Shown here piece by piece: positions 23,021 to 36,200 of a DNA stretch of 64,000 nucleotides. The notes below the pieces were generated by a model that saw only the letters and a program-made list of their open reading frames with translations, was not told the origin of the DNA and ran no database searches. The stretch is from Anthostomella pinea (taxonomy: Eukaryota > Ascomycota > Sordariomycetes > Xylariales > Xylariaceae). The stretch's first letter is position 1; each line of letters starts with the position of its first letter. Location: assembly GCA_963556695.1 (NCBI GenBank), contig CAUWAG010000010.1, positions 1,116,001 to 1,180,000 on the forward strand, given 5' to 3'. A program made the translations under genes and the position numbers.

Positions 23021-25002
23021 CGTGACGGATCGAATACCGGCTTGCGTCGCGAATTCTCCGATACGGAAGATCTCAGGGGTCTTCACTGAAATGCGGGTGT
23101 GCCTAAGTAGGTAGGTAGATATTTGTTCTATGGTTTCCTGTGCCGCAGTCAGCTTACCCCTACCCCGACTCTCCAGGCAGCCGTTTGCCAAGGCCACACA
23201 AGGGTTCGACCGGTAGACAGTGGTCCTGGAGTGTTTGTAAAAGTTCGTGAGGCTTGTCTCTTTTGGTTTTCTGCTCGTCTACGCACATGCAAGAGACACC
23301 TCGTGGTCCAGAGATCCTACTCCATCGCCTCTTTCAACTCACTCTCGATGAGGGGCGATTTGTGCCATTTGGCTAGAAAGTGATGCCCGGTGTTCGTTCT
23401 GCGTCACACAGAAACAAGGTTCTTGCGGAGATGCGAAGAAGGGAAACTTCTACGCGCTCTTTTATGAGCTCTTGTTGCCGTTCCGCTCTGGTGTTCCGCC
23501 GGTACGATTGATCGTCAGTGCAAGGTACACTCAGCCCTCATAAGTCTCCGTACGTGCCATGTTGATGATATTACAGATCACCCGTTGCAATCTTTGAAAT
23601 ACGGGAATAGGCATACAGGAATAAGCAGCTCTAAGCTAAGAAGCAACTTTTCATGCTTATTCCAGTGTGCTTGTTCCGATTCGATGAATATACTGTGGGT
23701 TAATAGAAGGGTGGTGTACGGAGACTTATGAGGGTTCAGTGTACCGTCTGAAATGCGCAAACACCAACGACTTCACACTGGAAGGGGCGACTTCGCGGCC
23801 TTAGTACCAGCCTGGTGCGGTCAGTGGTAACAGTAACAGTCCATGGCTGGCTGGCTGTGAGGAATAGGGGCATGAATCATGATTACGAGAACGAGTTCCA
23901 TAAAAAGCTCGCCGTCGATGCGACCAGCCACTACCAGGAACCATAATTCTCACCGTCATCCGCCTCAGGCCCTCAAACTCACGATCGTAGTTTCTGAAAC
24001 CTAGCCTCCTCAAGGCCGACATCACGGCCTGCCTTATCTCGTTCGTCGTGCTCGTTGCCGCCGGCGCGATTGTCAGATTCCGCACAGCACCGCGCTCTGA
24101 CCCGAACGAGGTCAAGGAGTTCTATCGTCACTCGGTTCATGACGTTCCCAGCCAATCAATCCCAGCCGCAACTAGAGGCCGAGTCGACGCCTTGGCCCGT
24201 CCCGAAGAGGGCAACGTTCTTGAGCCCCAAGTACTGGCAAGGGCGAGATCGCGACCTTCCTTACCAACAGCGCCCAGCTGACAGGGTAACCAAGCTGTGG
24301 GCGATGGGACATGTCCGGGCCGAACGTCTGCATAGTACTCTCTTATTGACCATGCTGCTTCCCAGTGGACCCGCGTTCCGCACACCACTCAATGCTGCCA
24401 CCGAAGACGGCACACGTGGCATGTTCAGTCGAACAAGAGACGAGATGGGTACACTCGGACTCTCAGTTCGATTCTATTGTCTCCATTTATTGACGGTTTC
24501 CTTAGTTTGAGTACCTGCTCAGAAAGGACACTGTTGAACAAACCACTATCTTCGAGTTTTCACTGACTACAGCCAAGGAGGATAGAATGGCTGATAAAGG
24601 GTTACACAATCAACTCAATAGGGTGGTGGGTGGACGGGGAATAATGAGCGAAGCATTCATGATGATTCACACGAACAGCAATACTAACGTAAATGAGGTT
24701 CAACTTTCAAGGAATAAAGCCATTCAGAGACATGATGCCGTGGTTGAATCTATGCGCAGCACGCGTGTCAGGTTGCCCATTCACTGACACGCGATTCAAG
24801 TTCGTGTAGTCGCTACAAAGCACAATGATATAAATGACCCGTCGATAGGGGGCTCATTTCTTAGACTTCAATTTACTATAAAGCGGTGGAGGCGTCAAGC
24901 AAATCTTTCCACCATCTTGACCACTCTTGGTACGAACGAGTACATCTAACCTGCCAACACTCGACATCCCAAGCAACCGCAACTCGCAAACGACCGGCAA
25001 AG
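23021..25002. other. Intergenic region with a MITE
   Basis: About 2 kb without a recognised gene. It holds the BIM1-like promoter (next to 23020), MITE copy 2 (23528-23741) and scattered short ORFs. The longest (24055-24510, +) is Arg/Ser/Pro-rich at first and matches no family I know. I do not call it a gene. Confidence 0.45.
23528..23741. mobile_element. Foldback MITE, copy 2
   Basis: 214 bp flanked by TA at 23526-23527 and 23742-23743. Terminal inverted repeats of 26 bp are almost perfect: the left begins CACTCAGCCCTCATAAGTCT, and the right ends with its complement (two mismatches). Inner arms GGAATAAGCA and TGCTTATTCC are shared with copy 1, as are overall length and layout. It has no ORF. 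The better-preserved ends suggest it is younger than copy 1 or closer to the active form. Confidence 0.9.
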
Positions 25003-25963
25003 ATGACGAGCAGACTGATGGAGGGGCAAGTGGACGACAGCGCTAGTACCTACCCAGCCCCCAACGTTACACTTGGTAGTGAGGGGGGTTACGCAGCTCT
25101 TATACTACACCATGGTGATCGGTGAGTACTCCCACTCCCCAACCGTCGAGGGAGGATATTATGTTCGCGCTTTCTTGTCGAGGAAGAATTTCCACTGACC
25201 GAAGAGCAGGATTCGCCTGATCGACTTCCCAGAAGATGTGCATGCTGTTGTCTGCGAAACGGTCAACAGCCACTGGCCTGGCGGCGTCCAGAGCAAGAAA
25301 ACGATGGGGAACCTGAAAAATACCAGAGAAATGAAGCTCAAAGGATACCCGTGGGCAGGCGTGGTTCTTGGTTACGAGCCCAATCAACAGCCGGCAACAC
25401 CTACGAAGCTGGTGAACCGTCTGCTCGAGAACCTCTTCAACGTCGGTTGGGAATTTAAAATCAGGACCTCCCTCTCGAAGATTAACCAAGACGAGGAAGT
25501 CCTAATGTTCCGATGCGGGGGTCCCTGGCAACGCTGCGAATGGGCGGCTATTGATACGCACTTCGAAGACGGGCTGCTCCTAATCAATACACCAGCCCAC
25601 TTGGCTCAGGCCATAAGGGAGATCCTCCACGTGCAGAAGGAGGCGCATAACCCGCCCCCAGGGTATTACGGGTTCAAGATTCGTGGGTATCCCTGGACTC
25701 ACGGCAACAGAACGGGCGAGAATGGAACGAGGCTTGCCCTGAGAATACTCGAAGTGGCTGAGGAGCAAGGCTGGTTCTTGTATGCCAGCGTCAAGCAGGG
25801 AGCCACGGATGCGTGGCACTTCTGTCGGGTGATACCAGAGGATCCTCAGCCTCTAGTAGACATCCCCGAACCGGAGAATCCGTTTGAGGCGACCGCGGAG
25901 AACATCATTCATGAAGAAGACGCAGTTAGTGACGCAATCACACCTCACTCCTTGCTAAATTGA
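25003..25963 (+). CDS. Unknown fungal protein with two similar halves
   Basis: Exons 25003-25121 and 25210-25963 (88-nt intron, GTGAGT, branch CTGAC, GCAG) give 290 residues. After a short N-terminus with IRLIDFPEDV comes MKLKGYPWAG...LVNRLLENLFNVGWEFK...EEVLMFRC. Later the same pattern recurs as FKIRGYPWTHG...LALRILEVAEEQGWFLY...DAWHFCR. Each half pairs a K-x-x-GYPW strand with an LL-x-LE helix, a GW-hydrophobic strand and a closing F-x-C/F strand, so the protein looks like an internal duplication of an approximately 70-residue domain. It has no signal peptide or membrane helix. I recall similar proteins in other fungi but no established function. Confidence 0.8.
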
Positions 25964-28900
25964 GCGCGCGCGGGGTGGGAGGGTGCAAACGGAGCGGTTT
26001 CGTCTGTTGGTATGCAGACCGGCTGGGATACATATACACGGAAGCACCGGATTCCTGCCTCTGAGAATAGGGAACGCGGCGAACGATAATGCACGCTTCT
26101 GAGACATTGATAGTCTTGAGGGTAAACGTCAGTAGTAATGAGCATAATTGAGAGTGGGTTGCTGCGAAAGTAAACATAATGACTGGTACGCCATAATAGA
26201 AGGTCCAGCCAGGCCAGGATTGAGGCTGCAGTCAGCAAGCGATTTCGGCGGATTGTTAACCAGGGCTGACGCGTGCATCTGCTAACGCCCTGCATCTGCA
26301 CCATTAGATATCAAGACGTCTGCAGAGCCCCGTGACCTCGAAAGCCCGTCCTCGTGCTCACCTTGCAGGAAGGCAGTACCACGTCAACCCCCACGTGCGG
26401 CGCGGTGAAACAACCGGAGCCGGTGAACGAGACGGGGAAGCGGTGAAGTCGGCGTCGACCCCACCGAATCTTGCATCATGTTTTGCCAGTCAGTGCCAGC
26501 CGCCAGAGCAAAGAGGTAGGTATGCAGAACTCGGCCGGTGTTGTGGCAAAGGCTGTGGGAAAGCTTCCATTGCTGCCAAGCTAGCGACCTGCTGGGCTGC
26601 TGTTGATGTCGGGTTCCGAGTTCCCAGTTCCCAGGATTTCTTTGTTTGCCCAGTGATGCTGAGTGATGCCGAGTCCCGCGGACGTACTTGGCCGGCTTGG
26701 AGACGCGTGATGAGGTGGGGTTTTGTGCCGACCAACGGCGACGTAAAGTTGATGACGGGGTCGTGTAAGAGCCGCCAAGAGGCTAAAATATCACGTCGTG
26801 CATGGATGATGGGAGCCTCGATTGAGTCGATTCGAGTGGCGGCGCCGGCACACTTCTTCCATCACCGCTGTCGTAAGGTTGTCCTCGCTTCTCGAAGCAT
26901 TAGTAAATAAGAAGTGGCAAGAGATGACTGGATGAAGTGTCGTACAATGAAATTGCTGGCGTTGCCATGGCTCCAATTGAGTTGGGGATTCCAGGTGTGG
27001 GAAAGTTGTAAACGTCAGAAGCAAAAACATCGGAACAGAACCTGTCGCAATCGGGTGCAGCACATGCAATTGTTTGGTCCGGGGGCCCGGCTCCAAGGCA
27101 CGTCAGCAGGAGGCCCGTGTGCCCGTGGTGCGCCGACACGTCGAGTGGAAGTAGAGCTCAAGTACATGGCCCGTGTCAGTGCCGAATATGGCTTAGACCT
27201 CAAATGTCGGGTTCGAGCTGGCAGGTGGCAGCACATGTGAAATCTCGACATGTTACCTGCCTAACTCTGGGCGCCCATCCGTCTTGGAAATTGAATACAA
27301 ATCCAAGTCGCATCTTGGTCGTTTGTTTGCAACCCGTGGATTATCGTGCCGAATATCAAATCGGGTTCAACAAGACATCAATACCACTGTCAGGCCTCAG
27401 CCGTACGACCGGAGACTATCGCACCTTGGCACCTTGGATGTCGAAGGGATTTCACGGGATCGAGGTTGGCCGCCCTTGGTTCAGCACGACGGCAGATTCC
27501 AAAACCAGGTTGACCGCAGTCCTGATGGGGATTTAACGGAGGGCCCATTGGACGCGATGGGACCGAGTTATCGCGATGAACATCTGCAGTAGCATCGGCT
27601 CGGGACTGATATATGAGCCACGCACTGCCACCAATACTTACAACTGGAAGCATTGGCCTGATCCGTCCTGGACTCCACGGGAGTTGTCCAAGTCGCACAA
27701 CTGCAACACAACCTTTGGAGGCACAATGTCCTTCCCAGATGAGATGGTCGGTATCCTATCAGTTCGAAGGAAGCAGCAAGCCAAGAAGCCAAATTGACGA
27801 CCTGTGCGTGACGAGGCAACGAGGCCAAAGTTGCCATCAATCATCAGCCAAGGCACGCAATAACCTTGGAAGGGACCTGTGTCATGTGAAGTATGTTAGG
27901 TATCCGACGTTGAGTCCGGCAACCCCCACGGGAGAGGGGGTTTGAGCCTCCACAACACCTGCATTATAATGGCTGGATATGGGAGGCTTCTCCCCGCTCA
28001 CAGGACGATCTGTCAATCGAGATGCTCATCTCAGTTGCATTGGCTCATCTGTCATGCATGTCTGAATCTGATATGGATGGTACCGGGACTGGCCATCCTG
28101 GCTGGACTGGCGTGACTGCAGGTGGCTTGCGACAAAGCTGCTCCAATGCGCCATCCATCCATGGATGAGCAGCTCCGGTTCTTCCACGGTACTTGCACGG
28201 TACTTGCAAAGGCTAGGCCCTGTCACCAGGACCACTTGTCCCCCGTCCAGCGCCATGGGGCCCCCTAGACTCCAAGCCGCTTAGTACACGAGCCCCCCCA
28301 GCACCTGCACCCGCGCAGCCATGGGCGGCCCACGGTGCTTCCCAGACACCTAAATCGGTCCCCATCAAAATCCCTGGTGAAATCTCATCCCCCCGGCCGC
28401 CCCCAAGCCTTGATAGATTGCGTAGTTTGTTCCTGTCAACAAGACCATCTCTGTTGGAAAAAAGGTTAAATCACACCAGTTCCTTCCGGTGGAAAACGTT
28501 GACCCGTCTTCGTCCTCTCGGCATCTGCATCTGTTGCATTCTCTCCATCACCATTTACTTTTCACTACCCAGGACCACAACACTGCCTCGCGGATCCTTC
28601 GTTCACTCGACTGTCTCACCGCGACGGCCGCTCATACCATCGAGAGCTCCCACCCGCTGCCTCGGTTCGTCAACAGGTTCGTCAACAGACGACCATGATG
28701 CGCCAAAGCAGACCGTGAGCTCACACCTTTGGATCCGTCGATAATTCCACATCTCCCAAACTCGACCACTTTCTAGCTAGTTTGCCAATCTACTTGGCAT
28801 GCCATCACCATTCTGTATGCATCGAGATCATAACGACTTTGGGGCCGTATCTGCAAGCTGGCAAGCTTCAAGCTCTGCTTCTTTGCAACCATCCGCGCTC

Positions 28901-29038
28901 TACGAAGAAAAGTCGACGTTCACGCCCAGCTCCGACCAACGACCTCCCTAAATCGCCAACCACTGGCTCCCGAAATCTCCTCTCTTCGAACCCCGGACCA
29001 ATTGGGCGTGCCTGCCTGCACTTGCCGTGGTATACAAA
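25964..29038. other. Large intergenic region upstream of NHA1
   Basis: About 3.1 kb. Many overlapping ORFs on both strands (the longest 26332-26910, +, 192 codons) lack domains, start context or sensible composition, and I reject them. The last approximately 600 bases are C/T-rich and probably hold the NHA1 promoter and long 5' UTR. No tRNA-like fold was noticed. Confidence 0.45.
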
Positions 29039-32000
29039 ATGGCATGGGATCACCTGTCCATCACCAAGCCCCATTTGGTCTACATCATCTTGGGCGGCTT
29101 CACCTCGCTGTTCATGCTCTGCTCCACCGTCATCAAGGAGCGCATGTACATTGGTGAAGCTACTGTGGCTACGTTGTGCGGTGTCATTTTTGGCCCCCAT
29201 GCTGCGAATCTGATCGACCCCAGCACATGGGGCAACGTCGACTCCATCACCCTCGAGTTTTCCCGAATCGTTTTGGTCGTCCAATGTTTCGCGGTTGGTG
29301 TAGAACTGCCCAAGTACTACATGGAGAGGCACTGGAAATCCGTCATCTTCCTCTTACTCCCTGTCATGACCTTCGGTTGGCTGATCACCAGCCTCATCAT
29401 CTGGTGGTTGTTCCCGACCTTGTCATGGCTCGATGGCTTGGTAGTTGCCGCCTGTGTCACCGCCACCGATCCGGTCCTGGCTTCTTCGGTCGTGGGTAAA
29501 GGCAAGTTCGCCAAGCGCGTTCCGAAGCATCTGAGAGACTTGCTCTCTGCCGAGTCTGGCTGCAACGACGGCATGGCTTTCCCCTTCGTCTACCTTGCCC
29601 TCTATCTGGTTCAGTACAATCTGGAGGCCAGAGGGACAACCTTCCATTGGATCGTTTACACGGTCCTATACGAATGCGTTTTTGGTGCCATTTACGGATT
29701 TCTTATTGGGTACATCGCTAGACATGGTATCAAGTTTGCCGAGAAGCGGGACTTGATTGACCGCGAGAGCTTTCTCGTCTTCTACTTTACCTTGGCCCTC
29801 TTCTGTGCTGGCTCAGGTAGTATCCTTGGCGTCGACGACCTCCTAGTTGGATTCGCAGCTGGAGTCGGGTTTTCCAACGATGGTTGGTTCAGTGAGAAGA
29901 CCGAAGAATCTCACGTGTCCAACGTCATCGACTTGCTAATCAATCTGACTTATTTTGTCTACCTGGGCACTATCATCCCGTGGGATATGTACAACAACGC
30001 TGATGTTGGCCTTTCCGCATGGCGACTTGCTGTGATGTCCATATTCGTCATTTTGTTTCGTCGCATCCCGGTCATGTTAGCACTCAAGCCGATAATACCA
30101 GACATCAAAACCTGGCGCGAGGCACTTTTCGCTGGCCACTTTGGCCCTATAGGTGTCGGCGCCATCTTTGTCGCGTTGCTTGCCCGTGCCGAGTTGGAAA
30201 CCGAGCATACGATACCTCTTGCGGAACTTCCGTCGCCCAACGAACCGCATTACCAGACCATTCTTCTTGTGTGGCCCATCGTCACCTTCATGGTCATCTC
30301 TTCTATTCTAGTGCACGGGTCTTCGATTGCAGTCTTCACCCTCGGCAAGCGTATCAACACCTTGTCTCTAACCATGTCATACACCACTGCCCCTGAAGAC
30401 GGACCCGCTTGGATGAGCCGCCTGCCGCGTATCTCATCACAGTCGCGATCACAAGCTCGAACCATGTCGGATACCGAGTTTGAAGAGCTAAAATCACCAG
30501 ACTTTCCACCAGGCACGCTACCGCCGACTGGCGTACCGGGTCAATTCTTGCGACGCCAGCGTGAAGAAGAAGATCAGAGTCGAAACGGAAGCCGTGCCTC
30601 TTCGCGACGCCGCAATAGGATGAAATGGGATGACGGAATCGGACCCGGCGGACCGGTCAGCCAGTCAGCTATCTTCCCTCAGCGACGTAGCACGAGTGAG
30701 CAGAATGAGCCCATGTCCCCCTCTGAATCCGGTGGAGTCCGTTCCCCACGACAAGATAGCTCTCCAAGTCCGCCACAGGAAGAGATTCGCGAGAAGGACT
30801 TCGGAAGGTTGGAAGGCTCAACCCCAGGAGGAGAGTCGGAGTCCAAGGGCGAACACCAGCCCGAACTGGAGGTGTATGATGAAGGAGACCACATTGTGAT
30901 CGAAGATGAAGATGGTCAAGTCCTTGCAGTTGAGGAAACGGAACATCAGCCTCACCACCACTTGCCCGATGCGCATGAATTGAAAGAAAAGGCCTTGGCA
31001 GAAACCCGGAAGCCGGGCTGGACATACGATGGTCTGAAGAAGAGCATTGGAAAGTGGCGCGACGAGGAAGCCCAGAAGCGCAAGGAAAAGACGACGTCCG
31101 ACCGGAAACACGAGCCCGCTCGTGCTTATCAATTTGGCAATACGGTAAGCACGCTCATCATGGCTAACAACGTATCATGACTACTAACATTTCCGCAAAG
31201 ATCATTGTTGAAGATGAAGCCGGCGAGGTGGTCAAAAAATACGACCTACCATCTGAACACAGCGATGCTAGGGCCCATGTTCCCAGCGGTCTGAAATTCG
31301 TTGGTATGCGTGGCTCGGCAAAACCTTCAGAGAAGGAGCCAAAGGCAGGGGAGCCTTCTCAATCTGGTGCTGAGGAGGCTGCCGCGCCTCGTCCTGGAAT
31401 CAAGAAGACATTCAGTGGATGGGGCGGCTTCAACAAAGCTGGAGCTGCGGAGCCCAAGAAGAAGGCTGGCGCGGTTGATGCTATCCCCGAGCAAGATTCG
31501 GACCGTGCCATACGGTTCACCATTGCTGGTGCTGGTAAGCGTATGACGAAGGATGACTTCCTCAAGGAAGTGCAAAAACTCGACGTGAAAACCCGTCGCG
31601 AGGTCATCAACAACTCAACGGCCCCTGCAGACGTGAAGATGGAGGCCAAGTCACAACCGGCACCAAGAGCCACTCGTCCACAGGGTCCATCTCACCCCCA
31701 GATCAGCATCACGCAGGCCAGTGAGAGCAGTCGCGCCGAGAGTAAATCACCCGCTCGTCCTTCGGACCGCCCCGCCGAACGGGATGTTGAACGGCCCTCT
31801 GAGCCAAGTCGTGGACGAAGTATGACTGGCGTTAAGGAGGAGGGCCCGAGTACCCAAACGCCGGAGACAGATGCTGAAAAACGAAGGAGAATAGCCGCTT
31901 TCGCTACGGTTCGTGAAGATGACGAGCCCGCTGAAACGCCAGCCGAAAGGCGACGGAGACAGGCCGCGTTGGGAAATGGCAGTGGCGATGCGAGTGGCGC

Positions 32001-32097
32001 CGCGGAGGATAGCGACAGCGATGATGATGACACAGTCAGGGTCCCGCCTGCGAGGCGGGGAATAAGATTCGCCGATGGCCCATCTCACAGGGCGTGA
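29039..32097 (+). CDS. NHA1: Plasma-membrane Na+/H+ antiporter, Nha1 family
   Basis: Exons 29039-31144 and 31201-32097 (56-nt intron, GTAAGC...GCAAAG) give 1,000 residues. About 12 membrane helices fill residues 10-440. Family signatures are HLVYIILGGFTSLFMLCST, the unwound-helix motif TATDPVLASSVVGKGKFAKR, LLSAESGCNDGMAFPF, GVDDLLVGFAAG and GHFGPIGVGAIFVALLAR. Nha1 proteins exchange Na+/K+ for H+ at the plasma membrane and set salt tolerance and pH balance. A long hydrophilic cytosolic tail of about 560 residues follows, rich in Arg, Ser and acidic residues, with KFVGMRG and DFLKEVQKLD-like conserved patches. Exon 2 is wholly tail. The ATG at 29039 (MAWDHL) is standard for the family; the frame is open four codons upstream only from a GTG. 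Confidence 0.95.
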
Positions 32098-32585
32098 GAG
32101 CACAAACTCGTATGATCTCGTGGCGTGCTTGTCGGATCTGGAACTGATAGATATCATAAGCGTCATGGTGGTTCCATCGTCAGCATAGACTACAACACTT
32201 CTTTCCCCTTGGGGCATCATAGCGGCAAAGCTGTTTAGTGTGTAATAAATCGTGATAAGCTTTAGTAGCAAGAGACATCACAACCCCAAGAAGTGTTGGG
32301 CCGTCCAACTTAAAAAATGGTGCAGATGGAAGGCCGCTCGGCTTAACTCCGATCGGGGACGCACGAGCCACCCGCAGCCAGCTAGAATGCTCCATCCCTG
32401 CAACCATGAGCCCAGTGATGAATTTTCCGAGAAGCTCACCTCTGACAGGCTTTGTGACTTCCAAGTTCGATCCTCAGAACCTCCAAACTCACCCGAGCCT
32501 TCGCATCACAACCACCCTCCCTGCGCAATTCGACGCCCACAGCAACCACATCCATCTACCGAACCACTACAAAGCCACAGCCACA
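32098..32585. promoter_or_regulatory. NHA1-TOM22 intergenic region
   Basis: 488 bases between two tandem plus-strand genes: NHA1 3' UTR then TOM22 promoter. ORFs running into TOM22 are out of frame or lack support. Confidence 0.4.
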
Positions 32586-33265
32586 ATGGTCCAACTTGTC
32601 GAGGTCGAAGACGAGCACTTCCAGGAGCACCAGCCCGGTCCCGAGGAAGACGCTGATTTCACCGATACAGGTACGTCGCAGCGTCACTGCATCTACTTCC
32701 ACAAGGTCGCGAGACCACATTGCGGTTTCGCACACCATGCGCCTCGCATCCCTTTTCAGTCTCTATACACATTATATTTGTCCCAAACTGACAGTAGCCT
32801 CTTCAGACTCCGAGATCTCTGACGACTCTGACTACGACCCGATCGACGAGTCCTTCACCGAGCGCCTGTACGCGCTCCGCGACATAGTCCCGCCCCAGAC
32901 CCGCGGCTACATCGCGGGCAAGTTCAGCACGGCTGGCAACGCCGTCAAGACCGTCCTATCCTTCAGTGGCAAGACGCTGTGGGTCGTCAGCAGCTCCGCG
33001 CTGCTGCTCGGCGTGCCCTGGGCCCTGGCCTGGGCCGAGGAGCAGCAGGTCCTCGAGATGGAGAAGGAGATGAAGATGCGAGAGATGGGCGGCGAGGTGA
33101 GTTCTTTCGCCCTTGATGAAGATTCTCAGAGGGGATCGTGCATGATGACTCACTGACTGGCTGATTTAGCTCCTTACTGCTGGTGGCGCACCGGGCAGCC
33201 AGGGCTCCGCGACGGCTGAGCAGATCGGTGCTGCGCTCGGCAGGGAGGCCAAGCCTTCTCTATAA
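32586..33265 (+). CDS. TOM22: Mitochondrial import receptor subunit Tom22
   Basis: Three exons, 32586-32670, 32798-33096 and 33170-33265 (introns 127 and 73 nt), give 159 residues; Neurospora Tom22 is of similar size. The N-terminus is strongly acidic (VEVEDEHFQEHQ; SSDSEISDDSDYDPIDESF), forming the cytosolic presequence-binding domain. ERLYALRDIVPPQTRG is the conserved stretch before the membrane segment. The single helix LWVVSSSALLLGVPWALAWA carries the conserved Pro. A short intermembrane-space tail with Gln/Glu and Gly residues follows. Tom22 is the central receptor and organiser of the TOM complex in the outer membrane. Exon 3 adds only 31 residues. It is the last intact conserved gene before the degenerate island. 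Confidence 0.95.
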
Positions 33266-36200
33266 GGCAGGAAGCCCCTATTTATATTGCACCAACATCT
33301 CGACTCGAGCTACGGCGCGGCCAACCAACACCTACGAACACCATGTACATCACACCCACCTAATCCGCCCCTTTCGAGAGAGCCTTCGTCTTGGCCTTGT
33401 CAGAAATACATATCCGTCGATTACGGGGCGACGAACGCGCCTCGCCTCATAATGCGCAACCCATTCGTGTATTCATAATTTGTGAGGCTAGACGAGGAAG
33501 GGGAAGGAAAGCAAGCTCTCACCTCTCATGATCATCTCGAACGGTCCGATTTGAGGTTTTATGTATCATATTTTGGCATCCCCTTGCACGGTCCGGTAGC
33601 TGGAGGGCCGACTGCATGCAAGGGCTGGACTGGCATCGTCCACAGTTACGAATTCGACTATTGATCTGATGATGAACTTGGCCTTGATGCTGTGGGACTG
33701 AATACGTATGGGATGTGGATTTGAGATGTGATGAATGTTTGATGCCCTGAGTACCCCGGATGCCCCCTGATGTATCTTGCCGTGACGACTGCTTACTGTC
33801 TGCAGCTGTTTCCAACGTGTGTCGTCCCATATTGGGCCCTCGCGGATGGGAAGGAGTCGGCCGGTAGGAGTCAGCGCAGGGGAATTAACTAGTGAACCAG
33901 GGAACTCATCGCGATGAGGGTAGGGCAGCACCATCCGAGCCATGAGCGGGCAACAGGTCTGATCTAGGAGAGTGGCACTTTCCAAGTCCTACAGCCTCAA
34001 ACGCCGGTGTGACTGTCGTGAGTGCACGCGCAAAGGCATGAATGTAGGAGGCTCCAGTAATGATGCCTTACCGGCAGCTCAGCCTTCTTCTGAGTGCCCA
34101 TGGCAACCAGGTCACTCTCCAGCCCTGGACTCCCAAAGGTATATGGGGCTGAATAAACTGCCAGACTCCAACATTGGTTGTCATGGTCGATTTGGTACAG
34201 CACTCATTCAAATGCGCCCAGCTAACTGAAAACACAACAAACAAACCCCGAAGGTCGAACGATCGACTCTCACCCAAAACAACCAAATAATCAATCAACC
34301 AACTCTCAAGGGTCTGTGTAAGACGCAGCAGTCCTCAGTCTAAGTCGTCCTAGCGCCGAGAGGAGGCTAGGTGTTAAAGCCGTCCAAGCCGTCAACCAAA
34401 ACAACAGTAAGTACCATTCCTCTAGACCGACCATGACAGCCAATTCTTTTTTTTATGGTTTTATTTATTTAAATTTGCTAACGTATATATTACGTACCTA
34501 GCTATATAAGGGCATAGCATAGGTGACGATAGGTGGTAGGTGACAAGCACCACGTATATGTGTACTGGTTAAAGCCTTTACTACTAGATTGGCAGTCGTT
34601 AGCGGCTGGCTGGCTGGCTGGATAGATGGTTTTCTTGGTCCCCTTAGAGCACGTTATAGCGCGTCACTTAATTACGAAGTGATAGCAACCCGGAAGGAGA
34701 CATTATTAGCAGCACTTAGCAGCACACAAGACTACGAGGTCACCTTGACGTTAAGGGACGCGCTCGGAACGACTCTTCAAGCGACCATTCGACCTGACGA
34801 AGGAAGCAGAAGTCCTCCCGCCGCGACGGCGGAGGTACCCTTAGCAAGGAGACGATGAGACGATAGCTCTAACGTAACGCGTAATGAAGGCGTGTGATCC
34901 CAATAGAAACGACTGCTAGCATGACGCGGCGATAGCAGATCTGGTCTAATTACAACGTCGCAGTAAGATGACTCGTGGAGTACTATAGCCGGGCGCGGCA
35001 GGCAGTGGGCGAGATCTTGTTTACGCTCACGGCGCGCGTGTGCAAAGAAGGCGTACGCAAGTTTAACGTGTTGGTGTCGGCACGGAGTGTCAGCCCACTC
35101 GTACATACGCGGCATCACGGTACGGCTTTACCTGCAGCGCGCAGAGCGAGCGGTGGGCAGGCCTTTATAGCGAGAGCATCAACATCAATACCACAGTCCC
35201 TAACTTTTTACATGGTAGCGTCTTAACCACAAGCCTCTCTTACATACTCGCTACACCTGTACAGCAAGAGACGCCCTCTCACGTAGGAACTTAACCATCT
35301 TACATATTTATAGTTTAAAGACTTTGCCGATAACACGAGACTGGCTCAAGTTATAAAGCGCTGCCGGTCCCCGACACCAGTGCACCTTGGTAACATGTTC
35401 CCGTCTACATAAGTTACTGCTCTTACCAACCAAGTTACCAACATCTTAACAGCTTGCTCTTAGCAGTACGGAACAGGTCGGCTACTGGAGCAAGCCAGAT
35501 AAAGTGACCAAAGCAAGATGCCTTTCCGGCAACTCAAGATGCCGGCATTCGCTAGCTCTGTATCGATGCACTTTGGTCCTAGAACCACTCTGTGTGTCTA
35601 GCCATGGTCTATACTGAACTCTTAACATACACGACGGTTCGATAGCAGGCCATGCTTCTCAGCATACTGTGGAACATATCTGGGGGCATCTTGGCTTCCT
35701 TTGGGGCATTCGTCACTGTGGAGAGGCCTTTTCTACTTCACCAACTTCATGCCATACATACCGGGCTGCAAAGCACAATGCGTTCCTTGCACCTAACTAC
35801 AACGCACATGCGGATTCAACGATAATCAACGCAATGATCTTCCTTGGCCTGGTTCTCAGCAAGGCGAGCATGCGAATGGACATCGAACGCTGTCCACCCT
35901 CTCATCGAACGAAACGTACTAGCCTGCCGCGACAAAGGTGGACGAAATGGTCTCCAGCTCGTGGCCAGAGTCTCACCGACGAAAGCTCAAGTGGAATTGT
36001 TTTTCATCACCAACTTACCTTCATCACCAACCTACCAACCTACCAACCAGCCAGCTTGACTGCCTGCCTGTCTACCTATCTACCTGCCTGCCTGCACAAC
36101 TCCACATCTAGCAGACTAACAACCTATCTTCCTTTGCGCCAAGGGCTGTGCGAAAGACGCTCAAGTTGACAGCTGGGATGATAACAAGAAGGTATCTCGT

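Noticed and set aside
24055..24510. 151-codon ORF on the plus strand
   Set aside because: No recognised family; the N-terminus is Arg/Ser-rich by base composition. Evidence is too weak.
26332..26910. 192-codon ORF on the plus strand
   Set aside because: It has no domain, no family pattern and no supported start. Overlapping ORFs of similar size exist on the other strand; random in GC-rich DNA.
34430..35220. Possible LTR or DNA transposon remnant
   Set aside because: No terminal repeats, target duplication or coding motif could be shown.
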